A DNA stretch of 64,000 nt from Ptychodera flava (lineage: Eukaryota > Hemichordata > Enteropneusta > Ptychoderidae), in NCBI RefSeq assembly GCF_041260155.1, contig NC_091941.1, positions 26,637,247 through 26,701,246 on the forward strand, in the 5' to 3' direction. The notes beneath the pieces were generated by a model. That model was not told the DNA's origin. It did not search any database and saw only the letters and a program-made list of their open reading frames with translations. The translations under genes and the position numbers were made by a program. Positions 32,601 to 45,600 of the stretch are shown here, one piece after another; the stretch's first letter is position 1; every line of letters begins with the position of its first letter.

Positions 32601-35600
32601 ATCATGCCGCCATGCACTTCAAGAGACTTAGGTCTGAGTTTGTACTCAGTTTCAGAAAACCAGGGTTCCTCTTCTGTTCAAGATTTACTTCCTCGATTTC
32701 GTCCAAAACATACAAATACTTGAAGCGTGAATACAGATTGTTTTTGAATCGCATTCGATTGGCTTTGGAATCAAGATGCGATGTCTCCGTCCACTAATGT
32801 GAGTGGATGTACACCAGGTTTACCTTTGTCCCTCCCTCTATATTGAAGTAACTAAGTACTAAAATTATTCAGAAATGAGTTCGTCACCAGGAGATTTATA
32901 CTTAGGCAGCTAGACTCGATTTGCTGAGTAGTACAAAATTCGTGAAGAGGTCACATGATAAGCGTTTTGCTTTAAGATAAAGAAACGGGTACTTTACTCA
33001 CGCAGTAAAAGTAAAGACGTGTTGAAGTAACGTCACATGATTTTAGTTCAGATTAGCGGGGGGGGGACACAGTTCGCCATACCATTTAATCGAAGGCACG
33101 CGAACATATTTTCGTTGGCTGAGATAAACGTTCTTTCCTCATCACAAGATTAGTACTATTTTTGTAACTCTATCGAACCGTAACCAGAGTTTACTCCAGT
33201 AGAGGCTCCAATGCCGTGAACACCTAACTCTACCTACTCGTTGGTGGGAATATGTCCGACAGCTTTTATTTCTGAAGCGACCGCGTTATTTTACTATTTC
33301 AGTTAAAAATATTACATGTACTACGAATTAATCTTTTTTGACCTTCAATGTATTACTGTAAGGTATCCCAACATTTTTAGTTTACTGCTTTATTTATTAA
33401 CGTTATAACTAACCTATAGCCTACATTAATATTTCTTCACAACTACGTAAACGTTTATGTGTAAAACATTATAAGTTAAACTCAAGGTATACTTAGAGCT
33501 GATAGACAAAATCAACATTTCATAAAGATTTTAAAGTTTCCTAACTTTATATTGTATTCTGTCCGTACTTTCTGCGAAAGATATTTGAACAAAATTGCAG
33601 ATATTCCATCCGCAAACATTTAAACTCCCTATATACTAGTTGGAGTATCAAATTGACATACATGAATTTCATGTGTCGAGTATTTGGCTTGTAGGCCTGT
33701 TTCATGCTATATAATCTGAACCATATATCTGAAGGGACACACTGAGTCGCCATGCTGTGCCATGTTATTCTGCGTTATTTCGTCACGACGTATACGATGC
33801 TGCACCTGTGAACTTTGAAGCACTCTGCGGCTTCGGCTGCCGAAGAATATGAATCTCTCGCTACAAGACTACGAACAGTCTGACGGTATGTTTAATATTC
33901 GGGGGAAGTACTGAAGTCACAAAGTGCTATCATCTCAACCCATGTGAGGTGTGAGAACTAGAGACCGGTGATTCGGCGAGTTGGCGACTTCACACAATGT
34001 ATAGTCAGGGATCGGAGCTATGCATACAAGTCCTAAGAATCAATATCTTGTCTATTCAAAAACGAATATTTTTAATCGTGCATGTCCCTCAGAAATTAGG
34101 AATAACGGTATACAATTTGGCACACTTGTGCCTACTTCTTAAGATTTTGTTAGACAAGCTAGTATTATCTATTTGACATCTCCATTTGGTTTTGAAACGT
34201 GCCTGCCTTTTATTCCACCGACATTCAAAAGAGTGGGAAATTTAATGAAAAAAATGTTTTACTATGGTATCAATATCGAAAATTCACCACCGTTATTATT
34301 ATAGCTTCGAGATCGGTCATTAGCTCTTAATACGGGGTGGTCAATAGGAAGCTCTGCCCGGGCCCGTTTTTTTTTTTTCGAAAAACTATTCACATGAAGG
34401 CCGACGGGAAGAATTGCTGAAATTTTGGGGGCAAAGGAATGCGTGCCATTCAAAGATCTAAATGAAAACATTTGTAATTTTTGAACAAATTTAATGTTGG
34501 CATCCTGACCACCCCTACCATGGTCTAATGATCCATACCTTAACCTGATTAAACCTATAGACCGAAAAAATGAAGTATAAGGGTTGAGGGTATTGGAACC
34601 GTTTTGTTTTTGTTTGTTTGATTTTTCGACATAATTTTGAGCTGTTTTTGTAAATAGCATTTTTAGCAGTAAAAGCAAATAAATGGACGATTCGTTAATC
34701 AGTCAATCACAAAATAAAATATAATAGGCCTAGATCGATACAACATTCTCATTCGTTGTTTTGTTCCTCGGCGCCTTCAATTTTATGCGACTGTCTTGCG
34801 ACAGTGCGATGCGAAAATCTGACAACGCGCGAACAAAATTTGTTTGTTTTATTTCGTGCCTCTCGCTAATTTATAACGTTTCGCGCCTCTCGCTAATTTA
34901 TCACTCTTTGTGCTGAATATTTTACAAATTCTTCCTCATTTTGATTTTAAGGTATCTTGGCTTTGCAATTCAAATATAAAATACCCTAAGACAGATTGAG
35001 CAGCTTAACTGAACAGCTGCAGTTCTTCGGCAGAGGTGGAATTTCGGCTAATATGAAGTAGATAGACAGATACAGTCGTGTGACAGTGAAGTAGGGTCAG
35101 AAATGGCGGAGCACCGCACAAATCAGGTACAAATATGCAAGTTGAAATGATTTCATGGTTTACTACTGACCGCGCCTTCGACAATTGGTCAAAAATTAAC
35201 TTGTACTATTTGATGCTACCCATACAGAAAAGATTAGTATAATAGGTATTTACGATTGAAACATGGCAACCAGAAGTGCACGAGTTTGCGATACCGTACG
35301 TGGGCTTCCCTATTGTCACGAGCTTTGTAAGGACCACCAGGACGGCAACCGACACAATAGCTCCTAAGCGGCCAGGCTAAGACCTCCCTAGCTATGAGCG
35401 CGGTCTCTTGACAAACTGTCTATCATTATGGTTTCACGCCTGACAATAGACGTCGATTTTTCATTTGTTTTACCTTGCTTCAACTTTTCGTTATTTAAAA
35501 CTTGTGAGATTTGTACAAATATAGGTCAAACATTGGCCGAATTTCAGGAGCCGTTGGCTGCGAGTGTAGAGCAACCGAATCAGTTGGGGCGTACGTTCAT

Positions 35601-35655
35601 TTTGATAATACATTTGCTTTGCTTTGGCTTCCCGCCGCACGCTAGGAAAACTGCT

Positions 35656-35750
<95 letters not shown>

Positions 35751-35803
35751 GTATGTCCTTAGGGGTTCAGTGCTCGATTTATTTATTTATTATATCTATA
35801 TTT

Positions 35804-35868
<65 letters not shown>

Positions 35869-37054
35869 TTTCTTTCTTTCTTTCTTTCTTCCAGGGCCAG
35901 TATCTGTCGAAATTAGATTATTCCTTCAATCATTTAGTTGAAACTCATAAACTTTCATTTCCAGTAAATTTTACACCATCATAACCAATTCAAAAGGTTT
36001 TTTGATTTTTTTTGTCACTCCTCTCTGGCCGTCGCTTTTTAATTTTTTTGTCATAGCTCATACACTAGGTATTTACAAGATGTTTAACATCACGCAGAAG
36101 TTGGCCCTAAAAATAAAGTCAGATATGGGATATAAAGTGTGATCTGCCATGTGCTCCATGGTGAACACGTGCAAATGGGTATCTTGGTGACTAATCGAGC
36201 CACATGATTTTTTTTCCAAGGGAAAAGGAACGTGGTCCATTTTTTCCCCCGAAACATGTCAATAACGTGAAGGGATGTATTGGTATATATGGTGGCGAAG
36301 AGGAAGCTAGCCTTAAAAATCAGGCCTAATTTTTTCGTCCGTCGCGTGGGTGACAACATCGAGAGTGCGTGGGAACACTGTACTTCTCAATGGAACCTTA
36401 AAATGCCCATGTGCCGGCCTATACATTTCACGAGTGACTACCTCTTTCTAATAATATATCACTTCGTTCTGTTCCGAAAAAGCTGCAATAGCTAGGCTGA
36501 TATAAAACCCCCATGTTCCGGCAGTTTTTGCCAAGGTTGTCTAACATTATGAATCTGAAGGCTTAACTCTGAGTGTAAAGTGGCAAGATCGTCAGCGGAA
36601 GCTTATTAACCAAGTTATCACAGCACATATATGTAAGTTGGAGACCGCCATGCATGATTGTGTGATCCGTTTCTCAATAATTGTGTAGTGTATTTTGATC
36701 AACATTTTGACCCGATGGAAGGCATTTCGCATTTGTATTAACTCTAGGCTGCAAAATCGGAAGACTAGAGTTCGATGCTTATTTATAGTACCAAATGTGG
36801 ATGTTAGTCTCTTTTACCCTATGGTCTTCATGTACATCGTTCTCGTCTGCATTGCCATTCTCTCGTGAGACTATCTAGACCTATAAGCAACGCGATCGGT
36901 AGACCTCAATGGCGAAAATACCTGTAGTCGATCTATCAGAAGTTGTAGCTTGTTCCAATTTATGTGTTCAGTAGTCGCCCAACGGGAATATATCATTGAC
37001 AATTCAATGCTGTTTAATAATCGCACGATTCATTTTTATGAATTCCTGCCTCAG
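32601..37054. other. Region between the two bZIP genes
   Basis: Probably gene 1 3'UTR, spacer and gene 2 promoter. It contains a duplicated CGCCTCTCGCTAATTTA at about 34858-34905. (AT)n and (CTTT)n arrays lie at 35659-35890. No exon was firmly supported. Confidence 0.45.
35659..35890. repeat. (AT)n followed by (CTTT)n microsatellites
   Basis: About 44 AT units to 35747, about 50 bp of spacer, then CTTT repeats at about 35801-35890 with one imperfection. Confidence 0.95.
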
Positions 37055-37172
37055 CATCTAAAATACCATCTGAAAGTTTTGCAATCAGAGCGTCAGGCGT
37101 TTGCCAGACTATTCCAGGAAGAGCATGGAAACAATGGAAGAAGAATATAACCAAGAAACAAGTAGTAGTAAG
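37055..37172 (+). CDS. Gene 2, predicted first coding exon (coding 37125-37172)
   Basis: A plausible acceptor (pyrimidine-rich, ending CCTCAG at 37054) and a GTGAGT donor after 37172 define a 118-bp exon. The ATG at 37125 opens 16 codons ending in phase 0, as needed by the next exon; in-frame stops lie upstream of this ATG inside the exon, so the rest would be 5'UTR. A second in-frame ATG is at 37134. The evidence is splice geometry and frame only; no family motif is present. Confidence 0.5.
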
Positions 37173-40100
37173 GTGAGTGCTGTATCTCCACACTCGACTT
37201 TCGTGTGCATGTGGCTGAATTACGTGACTCCACGGGTGATTCTAAATAGTAATAGGACTCACAAATTCAGGGGATTCAGCGTTAATGTTGATAACAGATC
37301 AAATGCCCAGTTTTAATTTATTTTGTTATCTATTGTACTTTTATGGTGCAAGGGAACGATTATTACTGCCCAAGCTGTCTAAAATATGGAAGAGAATCAA
37401 TCCCATTCACAATATTCAACCAACAATGTCAACCCGGTCAGTGGGTGACCTTTAGTTGACACAATGACTTTTGGGTGTCGCTATTAGGCGGAGTATACAA
37501 TAGTTTCCATCATCATTTTGTGCAATATTACTCTAACTCGTTACTGCAGTAGGTTTATCTTTTTTCGCTATACACCCTGGGTTCGTCTACCCAATAGATA
37601 GCTGACGATTACATACAACTAACCCTCGTCGATGCACCCGCTCGACAAACATCTCAGATCACCAGAACGATATATCTATCATTTCGCAAAAATGAAAAAC
37701 CTTTCTCCGGGTTGCGAACATATGGAGGCGAAATTCTGACTGGTAGAAATAAAAATACGGAAATGTGTGCATACAGAAGGCTAATACGTGAAACAATTTT
37801 ATTGTCGACTGAAAGTCAAAACGACGTTGCTTCGTTACGAAACGGCTTGTGACAGAATCATATGATCCTCACCACCTGATCACGGGATCACGTGATCAAT
37901 GATAATTGTTTGGTTCGAGCAAGCAAGAAAGTATGACGGTGCTGCCTTGACCGTGGATAATACGGCGCCCTCATATGACATTCATTGCCAGATAAAAGTG
38001 ATGCAGAGCTAACTAACTTCTCCCGTGCTCTCTCGTAAGCTGTTACATTTGCCACGGACGGGAAATGTATTTCGAATAACCTGCACACAGGTGTTATATG
38101 TTTGCAAGAGCTAGAACTGTCTGTCTCCGGCATCGATAATGTCACACGGTTGGGTTTTTTTTGCAATCTCTCGGCAGAAAGAATATCGATCGCCTGAAAT
38201 ACATCACGGGCGGTCATAGTACATTTTAGTGGCCAGGGGAAACAGGTTGCGTAACAATAAACAATCAAAGCGGAAGCCATTTTCGTTAAATACTCGGTGG
38301 GGGGATTTTACTTTATACTGACAAGGAAGTAAAGATGGAACGACCTCCTTAGAACTTATTGTTAATCGGTCGTTTAAATCCCTTGTATTATATATTTATC
38401 TACTCATTAATTTCAGTGTTTTTCTTAGAATTGAAGGGTGCGAGTACATATTACAAGTATAAGAAGTTTTATTTACTTGAATCAAGACTTCGTTAAATGG
38501 GAAGAAAAGTCTGTTGATTCCTGGAACTCTGTGACAACCCTTGGAGAGGAGGTTGAAATGTAAAATTTTCGACAATCGTGATTTCCAATCGACCTCGTCA
38601 CTGGAATTTCTCTCTCGAAGTGCCATGCTAAAAAAGCAAGACAGACTGAATGTAAACTTCGAAATACCACAGTGTAGCTGATGTTAATTATCGTGGTTAT
38701 TTTTTCGTCAGGTCGGGGTTTTTCTGTGTCCTCATCGGAAAAATTATGTTCGTAGGAAGTAAAAACTGAAATGCAGTAATGAGTCTTTGAACGGGCTGGT
38801 GTGGTTACGATCGAAGGAAGATGCGTTGTGGACGTAACCTTAAAGCGAGAAGCAGATGACGAAATTCATAACTGCTAATTATCGGGGAAATTCCTTTTTA
38901 CATATATCACTCTGTCTCTGCCAACGACATTTGACAAACACTCAGACACCCCTAACAATAGTCTGGCTGACACCTTTGTCATATGACGACATCGTGTGTG
39001 CTGAGTCGTGAGCCTTTGTCCAGGCACCCAATGACCCGTCGTTCAGGTAAAAATGTACAGCAGTCGGCTACAACGCTGGGAATTCACGGTTACTCATCAT
39101 GACAGATCCATATAGCCCTGACCGATAAACAGTATTAGTGTGATATTCTTGCTGATAGCTCTAAAGAATAGACACGTTGTTTCGGAAGGAAGTTTCTCTA
39201 TCGAGAACATCCTAACGTCATGTGCAGGTACATGTGTAAGGTATTGAAGAAAGGAAGTGCATAACTCACAGTCGGATTGGGATTCGGAATCTTGGCGGAT
39301 GAGCTATAAGACTGACTTGCAAGTTATATTTATATTCATACACCAGTTGATCTGTCGGGTTGTCAAATGTTTGACTCTTTAAATATGTTTATCATCAGAT
39401 ACTTTAATTCAAAACAAAAAGTGAGCAAAACAAAAGTGGCAGAAATATGCAATGGAAATAAACGTATCTTTCTAATGTTTCAAACTCCAAAGACTTTAAT
39501 AATCTTATTCGCTTTACAGCCCGTGAGTTTTCTACACTTGCAGCTGTCACACGAATGTTGTTGCGTATGTTGTCAATAATTACCGCAGTGCAACCAGCGG
39601 TACTAGTACGAAACTGATAGAAGAAGACCCTCATTTATTCTGATTATTTTAGAGCTGTATGGGTTACAGTATTGTTCACGGTTGAGCACGACACTGACGC
39701 AAACATCACGAACTGTTCACGGGTCATTGATCGCTCCGATCCCGGAAGCAGGGCTCCGCATGTTGTATTTGCTCTGCCACAAATTAGCCGATGACATACC
39801 TCGATTTTGGCAAACTAACACTTCAGTTTTCGAATGCACATCTTTGTATAGGAGCCTCATTCCAGTATGTCGCGTACAAAGCAAAACATGTGTGGAGATG
39901 GCCCGGGGACAGCCAGAGTCTGAAGTAGGCATGAGCACTGAAATTTATTTTTGTCGAAATGGTATTTAACTGTTTGTACCCGCTGGTAGCAATGTCATGG
40001 AAAATTGGTATTAGGCTATAGGCCGTGTTCCAAAATCACTGAAAAGAGGGCATTTTTGTTCAACATTACGATCCGTGAAAAACGAGAAAAGGGGATACAT

Positions 40101-42581
40101 TCTCCAAATACCTAGCATCATACAATTGGTATACTTAAAACTCACCCAAAAATGTGGTTTGGTTTTTCTATTTTCAGAACTACAGTTCAAACCGGGGAAT
40201 CCAAATGTAGAACAGTGTTTCCCCGGGATACGACCATTTTCTTCCTAAGTATCCAACTTTTAAGTTTGCTTGTTCCAGCTATGCAGCCTGTTGTGTATAA
40301 CCCCGAAACGTGCAAGTAATTTTGAAAACAATCCAATTGCTTTATTAAAGATTGACATTGTGTCATTATCCCTCCTTCTCCGAGATATTGAAAATTAGGG
40401 GTGTCTTATTTTCTTGTAGAAACATCAATAAAAGCTGTTTTGAAAATTTGCGGAACAAGCATGTATACCCAGCAATCCTGGGAATGCTACTGCTGGAGGG
40501 AGGTTTGCGATTTACGATACTGAACCAACTCCTAGACAAAGGGTTTATACCTGTTGTCCGAGCCAGGGACAGTCCCTCCGCATGGTGTGCTAAATGGAGG
40601 TTGAAAAGAATGCGGAAACTCCTACGCTCGACCTTTGTGTTATTTCGCTGTCGAATTGTATCGCATTTTTCAACGGCTGGAATTCGCTCCTGTTCATTGT
40701 CTTATACTTAGGGTTTCCCCCTAATTATGTCCATCTGACGGTGGTCGTGAGGTGGTACTCTATCCAGACAGTACCTTTTATTGTTTCTGAGAACCTTTGC
40801 GAGTAAGTTCCGCAAAAATGTACCAGGATACGGGGACGAGAAGCGATTCGAACCACAGTGAGATATTCGTTGGTCGTAATTTCTCGCGGTACAGACGAAT
40901 CACACTTCCGGGTACTATCAACAGATTAACTGCCCCGAACTTTGCAAACAGGAGATCTGCAGGCGCGTCGTAAGTGTGCTGTTTGACTCTGAGACCAGAC
41001 TTGGCCGAATCTCAACTGATCTCAACCTCCGACGACCGGCGGATCTCGCAAGAATCTAACCTGATTCGTGATCAGATCTCGGTTCAGATGACGGATATAG
41101 TCTTACAGGGTACCACCACCTCAGTGCGTATCAGTTTTGGTGTGATTGAGTACTTCGAGTTTTTTTAGAAAACATTTGACCCCATAATGCCATGTTTTAG
41201 GGGTTACTCTTGAACCAAACCAAAGGCAACGTTATTTTATTTTCCCTCTTTAAAAACCTGCGATTTTGTTCAGTGTTGGTACCAGGCTGTCAATTCATGA
41301 AGTATGTACATGTTGAAATGTCACCGCAAGCAAAGATATTGTCATACATCAGTAAAATCCTGCCACCAGAGTGGTTTTAATACAAGGTGTGTCATATAAC
41401 ACCCCTGGGGTGTTTAAAATTGCTCTTCTTGGAATAGCTGACTCAGTCACCTTTCCTTGCATTCCACAGCCAATCCTGAGTGAAGACGACCGCCTTCAGC
41501 TTCGAAGATTGAAGAACAGGCAAGCAGCGGCAAAGTGTCGAAACAGAAAGAAAGATAAGATTGAAGCTCTTCTGAAGGTATGTCATAGCGAGATCTCGCG
41601 AGGTTTTGATATTCCACTGGTTCCAGCTTTATGGTATAGCTACTTATGGATCAGCATAGTTCAAACATTTATAGTGACCTTTCTGCAGCCTTCGACAGCC
41701 CTGTTATTAATCAAGCGCAGTTTGTTACGGTTGCGTTTACAAACACCCCTGGAGGGGCGGGAATTTTTTTGCAGGGGGAGCTAAAAAAATGGGGTAAATT
41801 TGGGGACTTGAAAATATTTTAGGACTGAAAGGGGGATTTTAAACAAAATAATGATGCTGCCGATGCTCCCCGCTGCCGGGGTAATTTAATTCTTTTGAGG
41901 TTGTCAGGGGCTATTTGAAAAAATAGAGAAAATTTTCTAGATGCTCCCCATCCAAAGGTGTTTTTGAACATAGCAATATATCCTGCTGTAACATCACGGT
42001 CATGCAAGAGAATATAAAGCCCCGTGCACCAGAGGAAATAGTCTAATTATACCACTATCTGAGGAACAGACTACCTAGGCCTACTCAATAAATAGTTCAT
42101 TCTCACCAACGCATAAACCCCTGAATGACAAACTCATGCCGTCCTGTTAAGAAATGGAGGTAGCATCATGGTGCCCATGATCAAACATTGCCACTGCCTT
42201 ATTAAACCACTTTACCTTGTGTTGGCGCGTTTTTGTGGCGAGAAAACTGTTATCAACATAGTGCACGCACGTCGTTGAAGGAATCAAGTGCCGAAAATAA
42301 ATTGCGAGGGTGTTGATGTTTGATGATGGCTGGTCGGTGGTGATGTCCACCAAGAGTTCAAAGGGTTATCCACTTCTCCCCCGTTCTTTGTATAAACCAT
42401 TCAAGGTTTGTGGTCACGATGGAGACTGTTTCTTCTGAAGGCCGCAAAAAACGTTGATGGCTTTCAGCAAATATCGCAGCCAAAAATATATTCTCCCTCC
42501 TTCACTGATCTGAAGAAATGTGAGTATATTGATTGTAGTTTCCTTACCAGTAGAGGTAAATTGAACCACTATGTTTATCAT

Positions 42582-42628
<47 letters not shown>

Positions 42629-45600
42629 TTCATTCATTCATTTATTCAATAATCACTACAGTACGTCAATGACACATTAAGTTAAGACTCAGGTGGAATT
42701 CAATCGAAGGAAAATAATTACTACACAGCAACAGACAGTCGTCCGCTGTTTGGTTTACACAACAACAGACCGTCGTCCGCTGTTCGGTTTAAAAGGATAA
42801 ATATCCTTATAAATGATGTGTTTTCCACTTCTCATACAAACGTCATTGATTTTTTATGAGCGTCTGTAGGCTGTAATCTACATGTATATTTATTTGTCGA
42901 TGCTATTTTTCTCACCGTCGATAATGGCCAAACCCCAAATTTCACAAGACTTGTTCCCTTCAACTTCATAAGTTCCCATTTTCGCTTCCTATTTCACGAA
43001 AATTCTCAGTGGCCGTGGAATACAATGGCATGTTTGTCTCCGAGCATATCTGTCTAAACACACTGGTGTGTTCTAGCATCCTATATAGTATACGATGTGC
43101 CAGAAAGGCAGAAATGATTGTCTTGCTCGAACCTTTATAGGGTATTGATGAGCTGTTTGATCTTCAGCTTTACCTAAACTTTGTTGGTATTTGCAAATGT
43201 TGCAAGCTGTAACTTTCTTTTATCGATATTTTTGTTTTGTACGTCACTTGCAAGTTCTTGTTCTACCCGGCAAAACACATTGAATAGACCACTACTTAGC
43301 TTGCCAAGAAAATGTCTACACGTGCAATAGGCACTTATATTTATTGTACTTGGGCCTCAGCCCAAGTACATTTGTTTTCATTCCGTGGGAAAAAACTGTA
43401 AGGTATAACCATTTCTGGCTGAGACCAGGGAGGGCAAAATGTATTGGCTTCATCTTTCTTGGCATAATAAATGGCGTAATGATGTTAACTGAATGGAAGT
43501 GCTGCTCTCAGCCAGTCTTGAATAAGTGAGATGTGAATATAAATGCTTCTCTATCTGAGTTTTTGCCACAAAATCTTCTGAATATAATCAAAATGTGCAT
43601 CGAAATGCAACAATTAATGCACCCTCCGTTTACTAGGCGATGGCACGACCCGTGCTACACCCACTGGACGAGCCAAAGTGGGAGGGGTAATTTCGGTTTG
43701 GTCGAACAGGAGGGCTCGAGACCAGAATTTAACATTTAAACTTGAAACATGTTTAATCACTGACAAGATGTGGATTAGTGTTAATCAAAGAGAAAGTTTG
43801 AAAAGGAAAGGTTTTATATCCCGGACACAATGAAAAACATTACGACTGGAAACTGTAACCCCGGTTGAGAATAGTAACGCCCACAGCGATGGAGAACACT
43901 TATCCTTGAGCTGAGAAAACCAGACCATCATTTCGAAATAGAGCTGCAGATTCGAGAAGCTCGTTAAAAATAGCTAGGTACACCCCGTAAGGGGTGGTTT
44001 CGAGTCTTGAGGGCAAATTTCGCCTCCTTCATTTAGAAATCGTACGTTTGTTTTTCCAGGGGAACACATCATTTGACACAAAATTGCATGAAAAGGGGTC
44101 GCCAGTAAGCACGTGGTCAAATCTGGCATAAGAAACAATATGAAATGTTGGGTAAAGCCAGTCCAAAATAAACTGATTTGAACTTTTGTGTTTTGTAATT
44201 TATACCACTGCAGTAACATGACTTTTTTTTGACAACATCACACAATGTAATACGTTTTGAAACTGAATACTCCGACGTATTCTGTGTCCCCTTTGCTAAA
44301 AAATACGGTATGCCGATTACCATGTAAGGAGATGATGACGTCAAGACAGATTTGTAGTGCGTTTGGTCTTGGATGGTGCACGAAGTTTTGTCGAGGTAGC
44401 TTGTGTATTTATTTCCTAAATGGGAGATATTAGGGTCGATCTAAAAGGCCGAAAAATGTTATGATACTCTAAGCGAGCTGAACTCCAATGCGAATGGTTG
44501 GATAATTTGGAGGATGTCTAGACTGATCTCGTCTCATTTATTTGGCGGTCAGTATTGAATTTCAACTGCGTCACAAGTTTGCGTCGAGCGGTCAACGAAC
44601 GATATTTTAGAAATCTGGAGACATGGCACATCGCAGTTTTATTTTAGTATTTTATATTTTACAAAAGATGTAAGAAGCAATGATTTTGTTGAAAATTCTG
44701 AAAAAATATAGGAAGATTTGATCGCGAACACATTTTCACTTGGGGGTCAACTAGCCCTGCGTACGATGCTGTGTGTTCCGCTACAGCTAACCGCCCCGCC
44801 CACCACAGCCCTGCAAAGACCCGTACGTTGGGTCGGTGACTTCAAATCCATTTTGGGACTTGACGTAAAAAGCCAAATTACTGCCGAAATTCAGCGTTCT
44901 TGGGCCCAAGTCGTATCCCAGCCTACCTCAGCTACTCGATCGCTTCCAAAAATGACAGTCTTTTATTCACTTCTCGTAAATAACCGTCGATGTCGGCAAC
45001 TCTCTCGCTGGCCCTGCGTACGATGCTGTGTGTTAGCTGTAGCACATAGCATCGTACGCAGGGCCAGGGGTCAACATGGGGTCGCAGCCATGTTGCCTCA
45101 ATTAGCTCAAAACTTATTTCTGTCTGCACTCAAAACTCAAAAATGTCGCATATGAACCTGAAAAATCGATGTAATTTTGTCAAACTTCGGCGAAATTTCA
45201 GCCTATAGACAAAATTTCATCTAGGTAAGGTAAATTTACTGAAATTTGATCGACAAATAATCCTGAGCGTGAACGTGACAGCTCGCCTTCTCCGGGAAGT
45301 CATGCATCCGGCCACAGTCGCTCGAGAAGCGAGAAATACCTCGCTTCTGTATACTCGTCTATGGGGCGAATAGTCCCAGAGCTGAATAGCTCTCGAGCGA
45401 CTGAGATCCGGCCAGCTGCCCATATGGCCGGGTGCATGAGATTGTTTTCAAGCGACGGCGGCAGACCGTCGACCGTACGGGGCTCTGGATATGAACCTAC
45501 CGCCGGTGTAGCTGTAATAACTGTTGCGTTGTTTTTAATCACCACGGACGAAGTCCGAGGGGACTTATAGGTTTGGTCATGTCCGTGCGTCCGTCCGTCC

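Noticed and set aside
33849-33885. Possible alternative first exon of gene 2 (ATG followed by 12 codons and a GTATGT donor)
   Set aside because: It ends in phase 1, which does not join in frame to the 37055 or the 41470 exon.
40820-40880. tRNA B-box-like GGTTCGAATCG on the - strand
   Set aside because: The flanking bases do not form a T-stem and no matching A-box or acceptor stem is present.
44718-45155. 145-codon open frame
   Set aside because: It spans the MITE with the 9-bp duplication and translates its palindromic ends.
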